A stretch of 64,000 nt of DNA from Arthrinium phaeospermum (taxonomy: Eukaryota; Ascomycota; Sordariomycetes; Amphisphaeriales; Apiosporaceae), in assembly GCA_006503535.1 (NCBI GenBank), contig QYRS01000006.1, positions 372,001 to 436,000 on the forward strand. The letters are read 5' to 3'. This document shows, in pieces, positions 33,244 to 44,047 of this stretch. The position numbers were made by a program, and so were the translations under genes. Each line of letters starts with the position of its first letter. The stretch's first letter is position 1. The notes under the pieces were generated by a model. That model was not told where the DNA came from. It did not search any database and saw nothing but the letters and a program-made list of their open reading frames with translations.

Positions 33244-35582
33244 CTAGTTGTAAATGTCTTCATCGTCAAAAAGTCCCCGCGGTCGTAGTGGATCCCTTTG
33301 CCTTATTGGGTTCCTGCGGCCGCCTGGACTCGTGGACCTTCTGCGACCCGTCATCGGCGGTTGAAACTCCTTTTTCTTCTCCTCTTCTATTCCCTTGTAA
33401 AAATGGTTCGCATCGCCGTGTGCTCCCGTTGCCGGTTCTTGCGGAGGTTCGGCGGTATGTGTCTTTGGCGCTCGTGTTACTTTCGATGCTGCCAATTTTG
33501 CCAACGGTGTTAGCCTCTTTTCACCGTGGTCCTTTCCATGGTAGTTCTTGGTTGGAAGTCTGATGAGGTTCTTGGTCGGTTCTTTTGTGTTTGCAGCGGC
33601 TTCCTCCACCTTTCTATCAGAAACGTCCTGGGCTTCTTCAAGGGCGTTTTGGATCTGCACTGCAAACGCCAGCTGCCTGAACTCCCGCAAGCGGCCATCC
33701 CCCAAGAGCTGCATCATCTCATCATCCCTGGACTCCGGGAGCGGTGCAAAGCGGTTTTTCAGAGCCGCTTCGACCTCGGCTTGGATAACGTCGGCGCCCG
33801 GCGACAGCTTGCCGTGGTAGAGGCCCCGAATCGATTCCTTATTGGTCATGACCAGAGAATGGCGAAGGCCACCGAGCTCCCCGCCCGAGTAGTCCATGAT
33901 GGCGTGATGCAGCTCGCGGCCCCTCAGGTGGCAGTGTGAGCCGGAGGGGAAAGGGATCCGGACACCGAGTTCCTTGAGTACGAGGTCGCCTCCGTGTTTG
34001 AAGTCCCCGAACGTGACGAGGCCCGCGAGGCCGTGCTTGTAGTCGGTTACGTCGCGGTGCCCTTCCGTCAGGGGATCTACCAACTGCGCGAGGAAGGAGT
34101 ACGGGTTCTATTCGTCTGTGGTGATGGGAGAAGGTGTCAGCAGCATAATCAGAAGAAGAAGGGTGCGCGTGTCAGGGGGGCGGGTGCATTACCTTCTACA
34201 CTCGACAGTTGGAGGTCCTTGGGGAAGCTGTTGTGGATCTTGACGCATTCCGCTTCAAGCACAGGGTCCCATCGCACCAGAGACTCGCGCAGCTGCTTCG
34301 TGGCCAGCCCGTACAGTCCGGTAAGCAACTTGGGGAATTCGTTCTGCCAAGCTGCGTCGCCACCCGTTCCTGCTCTCGTCTGGGCGCCAAAGGCATGCTT
34401 GGCCTGCGAGAATCTCTGGAACTTCAGATGTGCCAGGTCCGCTGCGATGAGCTCAGTTCGCAGCCCGTAATGCTCCACGCCGCACACTGCTCGGTGCACC
34501 TCCGTTTTCGGACAGTTCGGAGAGCGCGGGTCCCGACTCGGCTTCTGTATCAGATGGTGGTCGTACGTCGTGCCGTGTCTCGTCGGGTCTGGTTTCTCGA
34601 AGGGGTATCTCCAAGCGAAGGCTCTGGCGACGCGGTCCATACGTTCGACAAGGGTCGGGTCGGATGGGAATAATCTCTGGGTGGCGTTTGTAATCACGCC
34701 AGCAATCAGTTCGTGATTGCTGTCCCTCAGGACGACGATGTCCTTGCCCCTGATGACGTCGCACAACTTGCCTGCTTCGACATCCACGAGGTATTCGTTG
34801 TGCTTATTCTCGTCTCTCAGAGGCCCGGCCTTGTCGTACATGTCCGAGGCCATCTTTAAACAGGCTTCGTACTCCGCGTCGGTTCGCCCTCGGCAGGCCC
34901 TGAAACCTTGCATGACCTCGCGTCTTTTCTCGGGGTCATTTCTGGTCCGAAACATCTGCCCATGGACTTCGGCTTTCAGGACAGGCCACATATCTGCCAG
35001 TTTCCGTCTGAGCTTCCCGTCTCTGTTCAAGAACAGACGCTCGTGTTCCGGCTTTCCCTTGTCCGTGAGTAGCAAGCTCGCTATGGCGTGAAGGGTCTCC
35101 TCCTGGCTCAGTTGATCCAGCTTTGCTCGGTTTGTAGCTTGCTGCTGGATCTGCTCCGCCCTGGGCCACTTGCTGTAGCCCTTGGGTCCGATGGCCTTGG
35201 CGTCAAATATGGGGTACGTCCGTCGGTGGACTTTGAACCCATTGAGAAGGAAGTCCTCAATCGTGACCCCATATCGGCCTTGGCGGCGGCTGTACTCATA
35301 GGCCAGGTAGGTGGGCGTGGCTACGTCGTCTGTAAGCGCTGGCGTGAGGGTGTTGAGCAGGCTCTTTACCGAGTCGTCCTGATGCTCAACGTTGTATCCC
35401 TCGAGGGGCTCCACGGTGACCGCGGCGTCATCCAGGTGGCAGACGTTCGAAGCCCATTCGCAAAGTCATCCTTCAAAGACTTCGACATTGTTCGTGATGG
35501 GGTTCTTGCGAACACCCTGGACAACACCGTACTGGCCATTCGCGGGCTGGCCAGCGCTTTGGATTATGCCACCGATATCCAT
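33244..35582 (-). CDS. 2OG-Fe(II) dioxygenase-like protein (TET/JBP-like core), with an in-frame TGA
   Basis: Minus strand, 35582-34200 and 34107-33244, joined by GTAGAA and AATAG. The ATG at 35582 follows a CT-rich leader, but a TGA at 35466-35468 interrupts the frame after 38 codons; the same frame then stays open to the end, with no other Met for a long way. A weak-donor intron cannot be ruled out. Conceptual length is about 747 residues. The first half is helical and charged. The second exon carries what looks like a double-stranded beta-helix: HRD (HxD) in LTEGHRDVTDYKHG, FGDFKHGGDLVL, FPSGSHCHLRGRELHHAIMDYSG and RHSLVMTNK, the order seen in TET/JBP oxygenases, which oxidise methylated bases. 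The tail is basic and Arg-rich. The fold assignment is my inference from motif spacing. Confidence 0.6.
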
Positions 35583-37516
35583 TTCAAATAAGAAAAGATT
35601 GGGCAGGGTGTGAAACAAAACTTTGTGAAAAAGGGAAAGAGAAGAAGGAACAGAGGAAAGAAAAGAGAGAGAAAGGATGTACGGGTGCGTTCTGTGTTCT
35701 TCGTCTCTATAGTGGTAGCGGTTTCAGACGAGATTCTGTACGAGTAATCCACACGAGGGACTGGGATGAATGTTCGTTAGTTGAGAAACCTACTCTCAAT
35801 GCCTATAAGATGGGTTGAGTTTTGGTTTCTGCAAAGAGCAATTGATGAGAATCGAAGAAGAAAAAAACTCAAAAGGAAAGAAAAAGACGGGTGTGGTGCA
35901 TTTCTATAGCATTGGGGACTTCAGATGAGATTTGTGGGGTGCTTCGCAGTGTGTTCGGTAGTTGAGGCACCTATTCTGGATGTGTTAGGGCTTTGGTATC
36001 TTATAGGCAGTCAGATGACTCAGCTAGGTGCTCTATAGTGCTTCAACCACTGAACAATCACCAAGTGCTTGCTATCTGCTAAACTAGAGAAGACTGCCCC
36101 AGCTTCACAGTTGACCGATGTCTTGTCCCGTGTTATGATTGGCCAATTTTCGCTAATTGATTGTTCAAATGAGTAGGTGCACAACTAAGACAGTGTTTCC
36201 AGAGCATGTACAAATAGGCCGAACTGCTGGGAAGCCATCTATCATTGGGTTCACACTTATGCGTGGCTGCTCAGCTAATCTGATGACAGCACCCGAAACC
36301 ATGGAGAATTTGTCACAGCATAATTACCGCAACTGTAAAAGCAAATCTATTCGTCCCAATGACATGAATCATACCTAGCAGCAATCACATTCAACTCAAA
36401 CTTTGATTCATGTTCGTCAACGCTTAAAAATGCGTGTCATCGTTTGCTCGATCGTGAGTACTACCACTGGGAACGAAGGATGTTGACTTAGAAGGGGTTT
36501 GCATTCTTCATGGAATCAACCCAGCCTAGAACGGTAGCTGCGGGGGGTGCCCCAAGGCAAGTGTTATTCGTGAGTGACGCATTTTTGACAGCATCCGCGA
36601 ACCAATCTGCGCTCACCCCTATCTGCAATACTCTCCACATCAATAGGCAGCTACAGACAGCCTGGACACTGGAGCGAGAGCACGTCCAATGCAAGCCACA
36701 ACATCTGTTACAATCATGCGATAGACTCTTTCTTTCTTAGCTCTTCTTGCATTTCCGGTGCCCGCTGATCACTCATACGGAGCATCAAATTTTAAACGGT
36801 TTGTAAGATTGAACTGGACGGCTTACATACTGGTCAGCACCAACCAACATAGTATTGCTAATGGAAGGCCAACGATTATGATAGTCAGTGAGGGGGATTT
36901 AGAATTGTGTCTGTGTTTTCACGCTATTTTCATCTTCCATGTATCGGTATTGAGGTCTTGGCTCATCTCGTCCAGTCACATCAGCCTTCTGGTCCACACA
37001 AGATTGCAACTTCATACGTCCGGGTTAGTAAACACAAACGCGTGTATTGATCATCCAAAACTACCTAGGCCATGGTCGAGGCAGTACATTGATGCAAAGT
37101 AGGACAGGAGCATACGTCGAGACCAAATCGGACTGTTTCTGTTACTTTTTGTATTTTATATTAATTACTAACTGAGGGAAACCCATAAACCACCGAAGGG
37201 GTCATAATAAGGGCCAGACTCTGAAACACATGACTATTCGCGTTCTTGGCCGGTAAGGGAGAGGAGAAAACCCTACCTCACGGTATGAAGGGGGAGGGAG
37301 CCTTTTCCCGAGAGGAACGACTCGCAACATTCCGAAAAGAAGAAGAAGAACTCTCGGTCCGTGCATCCTCGTACACACCGAGCTGTTGCTTGCCCAGCCA
37401 GAACAGACATCCTCATATCCATTGCGCCATTCCACCAGAACCTGCGCCCCCGCCATGGTCGAGATCACTTGTGTTGTGCACCGTCAAAGGGGCAGCCCGT
37501 CATGGACTGGCGACGT
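35583..37516. other. Intergenic, about 1.9 kb, with a degenerate tandem duplication
   Basis: The first 400 bp upstream of the dioxygenase gene hold two diverged copies of one segment (see the repeat entry). The remainder, to 37516, shows only short frames on both strands and nothing recognisable. Confidence 0.45.
35626..35995. repeat. Degenerate two-copy tandem duplication in the promoter/leader
   Basis: Each copy starts with a purine-rich (AAG/GAAAG) tract, then TTCTATAG or CTCTATAG (35705 and 35902), TTCAGA-GAGATT, TGTTCG-TAGTTGAG (35771 and 35952) and a shared end near ATG-GTTAG. Offsets fall from 197 to 181 bp, so indels have accumulated. It lies across the leader of the dioxygenase gene. 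Confidence 0.55.
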
Positions 37517-38175
37517 TTAACAAGGACCGCCGCCGTAGCCGGGATCGCCGTTCCCGATGCAGAACTGGGGGTTTTCCTTGAGGACGTCGATGGCGTCGGG
37601 AGAGGGGGGCATGGGGGTGTTCATCTCGCCGGGGACGGCGTAGCGCTTGCCGGTGTGGCCGGGGCCCCAGTGCTCGGCGCCGGTGATGGAGAGCAATTGG
37701 CCTTCCTTGGCGCCGGAAGGGGGAGGGCTGCTCGGGGGCGTGCCGGGGATGTCGTAGCGGCGCTCTTGGGCGTGGCCGGCGTCGGCGTCGTCAACAACGA
37801 CGACGGGGCCGTGGGCTCGCTTCTTGCCCGGGAGCATCTTCCAGGGAGCGATGGCCGCGTCCGGGCTGCCGCTTTTGAAGATGTCGGTGGTGTACGTCGT
37901 ATCTGGGTGCGAGGGGGCGCCGGGGAGCTTGGGGATCTCCTTGGGGCCGGGCGGGGGGTCCGGCTTTTTCGGCTTCGGGCCGGGCGTGGGGGGGCGCTTG
38001 GTGGGGATCTCGTAGCGGCGCTCCTCGGCGTGGCCGGCGGCGGCGGGCTCGGGCTTGGTGTCGTCAACAACAATAACGGGGCCGTGGGCTCGCGGGAGGG
38101 GGGGGCGAGGGCGGCGGGGGCCAGAGCGCCGAGGGCCAGCAGAGCCACGATGGTGTCGCGGCCGGTGAAACGCAT
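37517..38175 (-). CDS. Secreted Pro-rich repeat protein with Kex2-type sites; RiPP/kexin-processed precursor candidate
   Basis: A signal peptide (MRFTGRDTIVALLALGAL, then Ala/Pro) starts at 38175. The downstream coding frame, from about 38097 to the stop at 37517, is offset by one base at a run of eight C (G on the plus strand, 38098-38105). In that frame lie repeats: AHGPV followed by VVDD, then GHA-ERR followed by YEIP; again AHGPV, VVDD, GHA-ERR and YDIP; and lastly GH-GKR followed by YAVPG. Dibasic RR or KR pairs precede each Tyr-x-Ile/Val-Pro. Further KR sites are present (PTKRPP, PGKKR). The C-terminus is Gly/Cys-rich (CIGNGDPGYGGGPC). Signal peptide, repeats and Kex2-like sites match the layout of fungal kexin-processed peptide precursors, including dikaritin-type RiPPs. 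No DUF3328 (UstYa) or tyrosinase gene is in the window, so a role is unproven. A plain Pro-rich wall or secreted protein is the alternative. Confidence 0.6.
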
Positions 38176-39258
38176 GGTGGGAGGAGTGCTTGGTGTCTGC
38201 GGTACAGAAGAGATGACTGCGTTGTGCGGTGAAGTGGTTTGCGGAATGAATCTTCAGCTTCCAGAAGACGGGGGGAGAGGGCGTCTTTTATGCCTCGACA
38301 AATGGCTTCTGGGTGGAGTCGGAGATTGGTGTGCTCTGGTTGGGACTGGGTGCGAAGGAACTCTTTTAGAGGGGATATGCGATTGGACTGCGGTTCTTTC
38401 TGCCGTATGGAGGGAATTTGAGGGATAGATATGCTGCGAGATCCGCGATTTGGGCCATCGGAGATGAGGTATTCTGAGTTTTCATATTGGAGGGTGGCTT
38501 GCGCTCTGTGATCCGTGTGTTTCTGTGTTTCTGCCGGCCCTGGCTGGTGTCGAACCCAAGGTTTTGGCACAAAGGGAAAAGCGCTGGTTGGCTCGGCTTA
38601 GCGAGCAAGATATTCTACACGCCAAAGATACTTTGGCCCATACCTGTAACAACGAGATACCTTTATCTTATAATGGCATCCCACGAGAAATTAACGTGAT
38701 ATTGTGTCACTTGATTGTAGCCGATGCCGCTGCAGCACATGCCAACTTGCATGGCGACTTATGAGGGGAATGCGGGAAAGAATCTCCTGGAAAACATCTC
38801 ATGACTTTGCTAGTTATCTCACATGAGAAGTAGGTGAGGTGATTACTGGGCCTGATCGGTTGGAACCACGTGCCCTGAGTTGATGCCATCTACATCAAAT
38901 GTCGACTGGCACCGCCGCGTCATTCAGGTTTACGGCAGCAGTTGCCACTCAACGTAGGCCTCGGGAATCACGATTCGTCTGTCACTTGTTTTGTATTATA
39001 CATTGGATACATTGGGAAACCGTCTTTGGGATTGGTACTCTAGATAATAATGTCATTCGCCATCTTGGCGTGTCGAGAGGAGTTCTAATAACCACCACAT
39101 TGGCGGGCATGAGACAAGCTCTCTTCTTTTCTCCGACCTCATGGTTCTACATGTTCGTGTTTATCAGTAGCTCGGAGACCGGAATTGGTCATTTAGGTAT
39201 GTAGTCCCAGGGGCTACACAAACAATCCGTTGCTATGCCCCCGGCCCGCTTCATTGAA
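38176..39258. other. Intergenic, no gene recognised
   Basis: It holds the leader and promoter of the secreted repeat protein gene on the left and the 3' flank of the RBR gene on the right. Nothing else is supported. Confidence 0.4.
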
Positions 39259-40388
39259 TTAATATATTCTTGGACAATCAAGGTGGTCCAAGTCATTTCC
39301 CCATCCGCCACGGCAAATCCAGCAGAACTCCCATAAGCATATGGTACCTGTAAGTAAGAGTATAGGTTTAGCAATATTCCTCGTTGACGAGCTGCTTGGG
39401 CGACGCGCGGCAGGGAGAATAGCAGCAGCAAAGTATCCATCCAATGCGGTCCTGAACTTACATCGTACGTGCTCACTGATGGAGAAGAAGGTTAGAAATA
39501 TCCATACCGTGAGAACATGATGAACAAAGGAAGAGAAACTTACCAGCCGTCAGCCTTCTCGATCCGCACCTTGCACAGGGGATTCGGGCACTCCCGCGTC
39601 GTCTCCCAGATGGTCCGCCAGCTAGCCCGATCCTGTCTCCATCGCAGCCACAGCCCAGCCGGCTTCTGCCGCCTCGCCTCTTCCCGCTGACAGGCGCGTC
39701 GCTCCGCCTCGCGCGTCTCCTGCATCCGCCGCTGGCGCTGCCCTTCCCCGACGCGGCGTCTCGCGTCCTCGCCTTGCTGGACGGTCGAAGCCGGCCGCTC
39801 CTGCACGCCCGCCTGGTACATAGCCAGCATCTCCGGGGCGGCGTAGCGCTGCACGTCGTGGGCCGCCAGCGGGGCCGGGCACTCGGGGCAGACGAGGTGG
39901 GTCCAGTCGGGACGGGCGAGCAGCTGGGTCTGGATCCAGGTCTGGATGCAGGCCCGGCACGTCCGGGCGGGGTGGTCGCACTGCGCGGTGAGGAGGGCGG
40001 AGGGGGGGAACGAGGCGGTGGGCTGGGGGTCGGTGCAGATGCGGCATGGTAGTATGGTTTCTACGACGGTTTCGGAGTCGCTGTAGGAAAAGCTGCCGCT
40101 GTCGTTGGGGTGGCTTGTTTCGGGCGTGGTCTCTTGGGGCGGGACGATGTGTTTCTCGTTATGTTGCTCGGGGACATTGCTGTTGTGGTCGGAGCCATTC
40201 GAGTATATTGACTGCTTAGCTTGGGGGCTTTGGTTCTGTGGTTCGCCTTTTTCAGGGCCCGTAGTCGACGTGTCGTCGCCATCCAGCTTGTCTTCGACCT
40301 TCTCACTCGTTGACTGGGGGTCACCATTCCCTGCAAGCCGGCGCACTGCGCCGCGGAGCCATTTGCGAAGCTTCTTCGGCGAGAACAT
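39259..40388 (-). CDS. RBR-type (RING / IBR-RING2) ubiquitin ligase-like protein
   Basis: Three exons: 40388-39544, 39475-39462 and 39347-39259, giving 315 residues. The middle exon is only 14 nt but keeps phase and encodes the conserved Glu-His-Val-Arg. The N-terminal 110 residues are polar and low-complexity. A RING follows at about 115-170 (CRICTD, CDHPARTCRACI, CPEC). A coiled, Arg/Glu/Gln-rich linker leads to a last Cys/His block, CPNPLCKVRIEKADG then CEHVRC, EFCWIC and a final HLDC, as in IBR/RING2 modules. RBR proteins accept ubiquitin from E2 on a RING2 cysteine. This one is short, so whether all three zinc modules are complete is unclear. The second Met was chosen as start because the first ten upstream residues look like leader. 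Confidence 0.78.
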
Positions 40389-41063
40389 GGCTCTTGTAGG
40401 ACAGCGCGTATACGAGAACACGACAGTAAAAATAAAAAAGGGGGGAAGTATTAATCGGGTATGTATGCTACTGCTCTGTGCTTAAGCAGACCGACAGTAT
40501 TGGATAGTCTGCATTGGTCGATCGCTGTGCCTGCTGTACCGACGCTGTCACCAAGGCGTTGTTTCTCCATGGAAACTGTGTATCTTAGTTGATTCGGATC
40601 CAAGATGTTCCAAGCAATTAGGGTTAATAAAATCTTCTCAACTGGGTTTCAAGCCGATGAGAGCAAGTTTTCATCATCCATGCTCGGGGGAAACCCTCCT
40701 GGTTGCACGGGGTACGCTTTTGATAGCGCTGTTAAATAATCGAACCAACAGGAACAAAAAGGAGCACCTTGCGGTCGTGGGCTGATTGATGCCGCGTCGA
40801 TGAATACTGGGTTAACTTCCCAAGCTCTGGCCATCTCACTACATCACGAATGGAGCCGGGCAGTAGCAAATAGTGTCAAACTCCTGTAACCAGAATCGGA
40901 TCAGTGTAATTATTAATTGAGCAGTCCTGTATGCGTTGGGATTTAGATAACCCCTGTCGCTTGAAAACGCCAAGGAGGCGTAGCAAGGGATGATGATTTG
41001 AGCCGGGGTCAACCTGATTGAGGGGCAGCCGCGCCGCCTCTTTGAACGTTCTCCAAATAATTG
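40389..41063. other. Divergent intergenic region
   Basis: It contains the promoters of the RBR gene and the Clr5-domain gene. No other gene or repeat is visible. Confidence 0.4.
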
Positions 41064-42819
41064 ATGAAATATTCCATGATGACCGATGTCACCGAACGAG
41101 AGACTCTACCCGTGTCCACCACGGTGCCGTCGCAGGCCGTGGGGGAAAGGGTGGACGCGAAACCCTTCCACTTTGATGCCTATCGCGATACCATCACTTA
41201 CCTGTACGCGCGAGACGGGCTGGCTTTGACGCTGAAGGAGACCATGCAGGTCATGGAGCAGCGATACAACTTCTTCGCCACGTACGTGTATCCGGTTGAT
41301 GCAAGCTTAAAAGGCTTACGAGTTGACTGACTACCGGTTCCCCCAGGCCGCGCAAGTATAAGGCTCATTTGGCCAGTTGGGGATTGCAAAAGAACAGTAA
41401 GCTTCGCCATGCCCTGCTTTGTGTCTGGATGCGGACATGGAACTCATCCTCGGCCAATCAGGGACGCGAGAGCGGGCGGATAACACCACGTCCCAGCAAG
41501 TGCAGGTAGGGACGCGAGCGCCGCCCTTACATCGGGCCGCCAACCGGCGCGTCGGTAAAGACTCCGTGGGCGAGGATTGGGTCCGTGAACTTATGCGAAA
41601 CATATCGCTGGAGCGGGCAGCCCGGGGCCGCAGAGCGCCTCCGATAGTGCCGTTACAGTTGCCCGATTTATTGAGGGTGCCGGAGCACCACATGCACTAC
41701 AGTAAGGTCCCCTCTTACACACACCTCAGTTTCTGGACGAAGCAGTCTGTTAACGACAACGTCGACCAAAAAGTCCGGGAAATGGTTCAGCTCTGCTGGG
41801 AAATCAAAGTCATCCCCGAAGGCAGCCCGGGCTCCAACGACCCGATGAACGAGTGGTTCGGCCTCGTGACCATGGCGTGCCGGCTGCTCGAGTACGGCCG
41901 CGTGCGGCAGGGCTTCCGTCTCGTCGACCGGTGCTTCGACCGGCTGGCCGCCGTCGTCCTGCGCGACTTCCACCCCGCCGCCTGGGTCTACGGCTACGTC
42001 GCCGGCTTCCTCCTGGGCTTCCAGTCGCCGGACCTGGGCCGCTCCTACGCGCGCTACGCGCAGAGGCTGCTGGCCGTGTCGGACCACCATCCGCCGCCCA
42101 GGTGGACCGACGGGTTCTGCCCGGTGACGCCCACGTTCGAGGCCAAGTGGGGAGGAGGAGGCAGGGGAGAAGGGGGAGGGGGCTTGTCGGAGGTCTCGCT
42201 GCTCTGCGGCCGGCAGCTGTGCGAGTTCCACATGGCCGAGATGGGCCGCCGCCGGACGGGCGCGCCGGGGGAGTGCGAAATCGTCCTGACCGACGGCATC
42301 CAGTACTACGGCGACGTGCGGGACATCCAGCTGAGCATCGGCATGCTGCAGAAGAACATCATGTGGACGAGCCGCAAGAAACACGTCGTCCCCGAGAGCG
42401 CGCTGGGCCGCGAGATCCGCGACCGCGACGGCCGGGCCTGGGTCTGCGTCCGGAGCGGCCGGTACGACGAGGCCTGGCGTCTGTTGGAGGACGGCCCTGC
42501 CCCCGCGGATCTGGCGCGCGCGTGCGTGGAGGGCCCGGACGATGTCATTTCGTACTACGACACCCGCGCGCTGCTGGCGCGGAGCGACGAGCGGCGGTCG
42601 CCGGCGCAGGTCGTGGAGGCGGGGAGGGCGCTGGTCGGGATGCTGAGGGGGCAGTATGGGCTGGCGGATTACCGCACCATTGACGCACAGGCGGAACTGG
42701 AGGCGTGTTTGCGGAAGAGGGGATGTGACGACCTGGCCGATGAGGTACGGCGGGATATCAACGTGGCGTTGGACGCAGTGGAGAGGATGGATTGCTCTTC
42801 ATCGCCCAGGCCGGCGTGA
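41064..42819 (+). CDS. Clr5-domain protein
   Basis: Three exons: 41064-41281, 41347-41396 and 41462-42819, giving 541 residues; the joins restore one continuous domain. The Clr5 N-terminal domain reads FDAYRDTITYLYARDG, LTLKETMQVMEQRYNFFAT, then PRKYKAHLASWGLQKN across the first intron. In related proteins this small helical domain is linked to transcriptional control and is a common N-terminal module in filamentous fungi. The large third exon is helical and TPR-like in feel (YGRVRQGFRLVDRCFDRL and YDEAWRLLEDGPAPADLAR), with a Gly-rich insertion around residue 285. A C-terminal DYRTIDAQAELEACLRKRG segment resembles tetratricopeptide ends in this family. The start could also be the Met at 41076 or 41079. 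Confidence 0.75.
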
Positions 42820-42858
42820 CAATAAAACCTCGAGGCCCGCCCATTGTAACAATGAGAA

Positions 42859-42891
<33 letters not shown>

Positions 42892-43153
42892 AGCATCGTT
42901 GGGAGTTGTATCAAGTTGCACTTGCACTGGGTTCGTAGTTTTGGTCCAACGGCTTATATCCGCTGGCTTGGATATCGGTCCCGGGCACGGGGGAGTAGTG
43001 ATCTCCCTTACAAAACGGGACCCCACTTGCATGTAGAAAGGAGTCGTAAATAGGTTGGTCGTACACTCTGGGTATCGTGACATATATACAGGACATCTCT
43101 GCCGTTTGTTTTACAGTTTTGTGAGGTTCGTATTCGTGTTTCCGCTGCGTTGC
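42820..43153. other. Intergenic with an AAG microsatellite
   Basis: Between two convergent 3' ends. A purine tract made mainly of AGA/GAA triplets runs from 42854 to 42893. Nothing else is recognised. Confidence 0.6.
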
Positions 43154-43628
43154 TCAACTGCTACCGCAGACCTTGCCTGTGGTGACCTGGACCGTCTTGC
43201 CTCCCGCCACCTTGACCGTGTCGTTGTCTCCTCGCTCGACGTGCTCGTGTATCCGCAGCTCTAGAGAATGGGGTGTCAGCTATAATCGCAGGTCATTCGG
43301 GTGGGCATTGTTGCTGCAGCGCTGGACGTACTGTAGGTGTCGGTGTCGCCTTCCCTCTTCCCTTGTACCACGTTCTGCTTCAGGATGGTTGCGACGTCTT
43401 GGGCGCGGTGGAGCTCTTCGGCGACCTTGGGATCGGAGGGCTTCAAGTCGGCGTGCTGGCGGAAGCCCAGGCGGATTTGGTTTTGGGCGGCCCCTAGGAT
43501 GCGTTGATCACCTGTGGACGTACCGGTCAGACTTGGTCGCAGTATATATTGAATCTAATCGGAGGCCTACCTTGGAAGGCGATCCGCGCCGACCGCCAGA
43601 GGTTTCTGTAAGCTGCAATTGCGGCCAT
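43154..43628 (-). CDS. MZM1: Mitochondrial zinc maintenance protein 1 (LYR-motif protein)
   Basis: Three exons on the minus strand: 43628-43571, 43511-43332 and 43260-43154, giving 114 residues. Donors are GTAGGC and GTACGT and the phases agree. The protein starts [19 protein letters not shown], a Complex1_LYR-type helix, followed by [17 protein letters not shown], then [17 protein letters not shown] and [16 protein letters not shown], which are the hallmark blocks of fungal Mzm1. Mzm1 acts in the mitochondrial matrix as a chaperone that stabilises the Rieske protein Rip1 before its insertion into complex III, and affects matrix zinc. Each exon is too short to stand out as a long frame; the join was found by translating across splice sites. 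It shares a promoter region with zuotin. Confidence 0.93.
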
Positions 43629-44047
43629 TGTGTGATCGGAAGTTGGTCGAAAGGCGTGTGGGTATGCGAGTCTCGTGCGTTTATGTAATCGATGGTAGGA
43701 ATGAAGAAGATGCGCTATTGTATCTATAAGACGATTCTACAACGATATATTTCGGTATTCCACGATGCGATTCGATGCGACAGCCGATGCTGGAAAATAT
43801 TTGTGGCTTACGCTCTACCACTGTGGCTAGTACAGATCTCTGCCTCTGCTGCTAGTGCTGGTAGTGCCCCACCAAGCCTGAGCCAAGAGAGTTGCTCGGT
43901 GCTGGGGCCGATTGAAAAAAAATCCAGGCGAGAAAAGAAAAAGTCAGGCCAAGCCCCACGTCAATTGACTTAAGCCCACTGTTGCACCTTTTTCGATCTG
44001 TCTGACAACAACAGCCAGCATCACCACACAGGACAGCATTTTCCAAC
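43629..44047. promoter_or_regulatory. Bidirectional promoter region, MZM1 / zuotin
   Basis: The two start codons face away from each other across 419 bp, so this stretch must carry both promoters. No certain TATA element is seen. Confidence 0.6.

Noticed and set aside
37361..38428. 355-codon plus-strand Gly/Val-rich frame
   Set aside because: It is antisense to the Kex2-repeat protein; the minus strand has the signal peptide and internal repeats that make biological sense.
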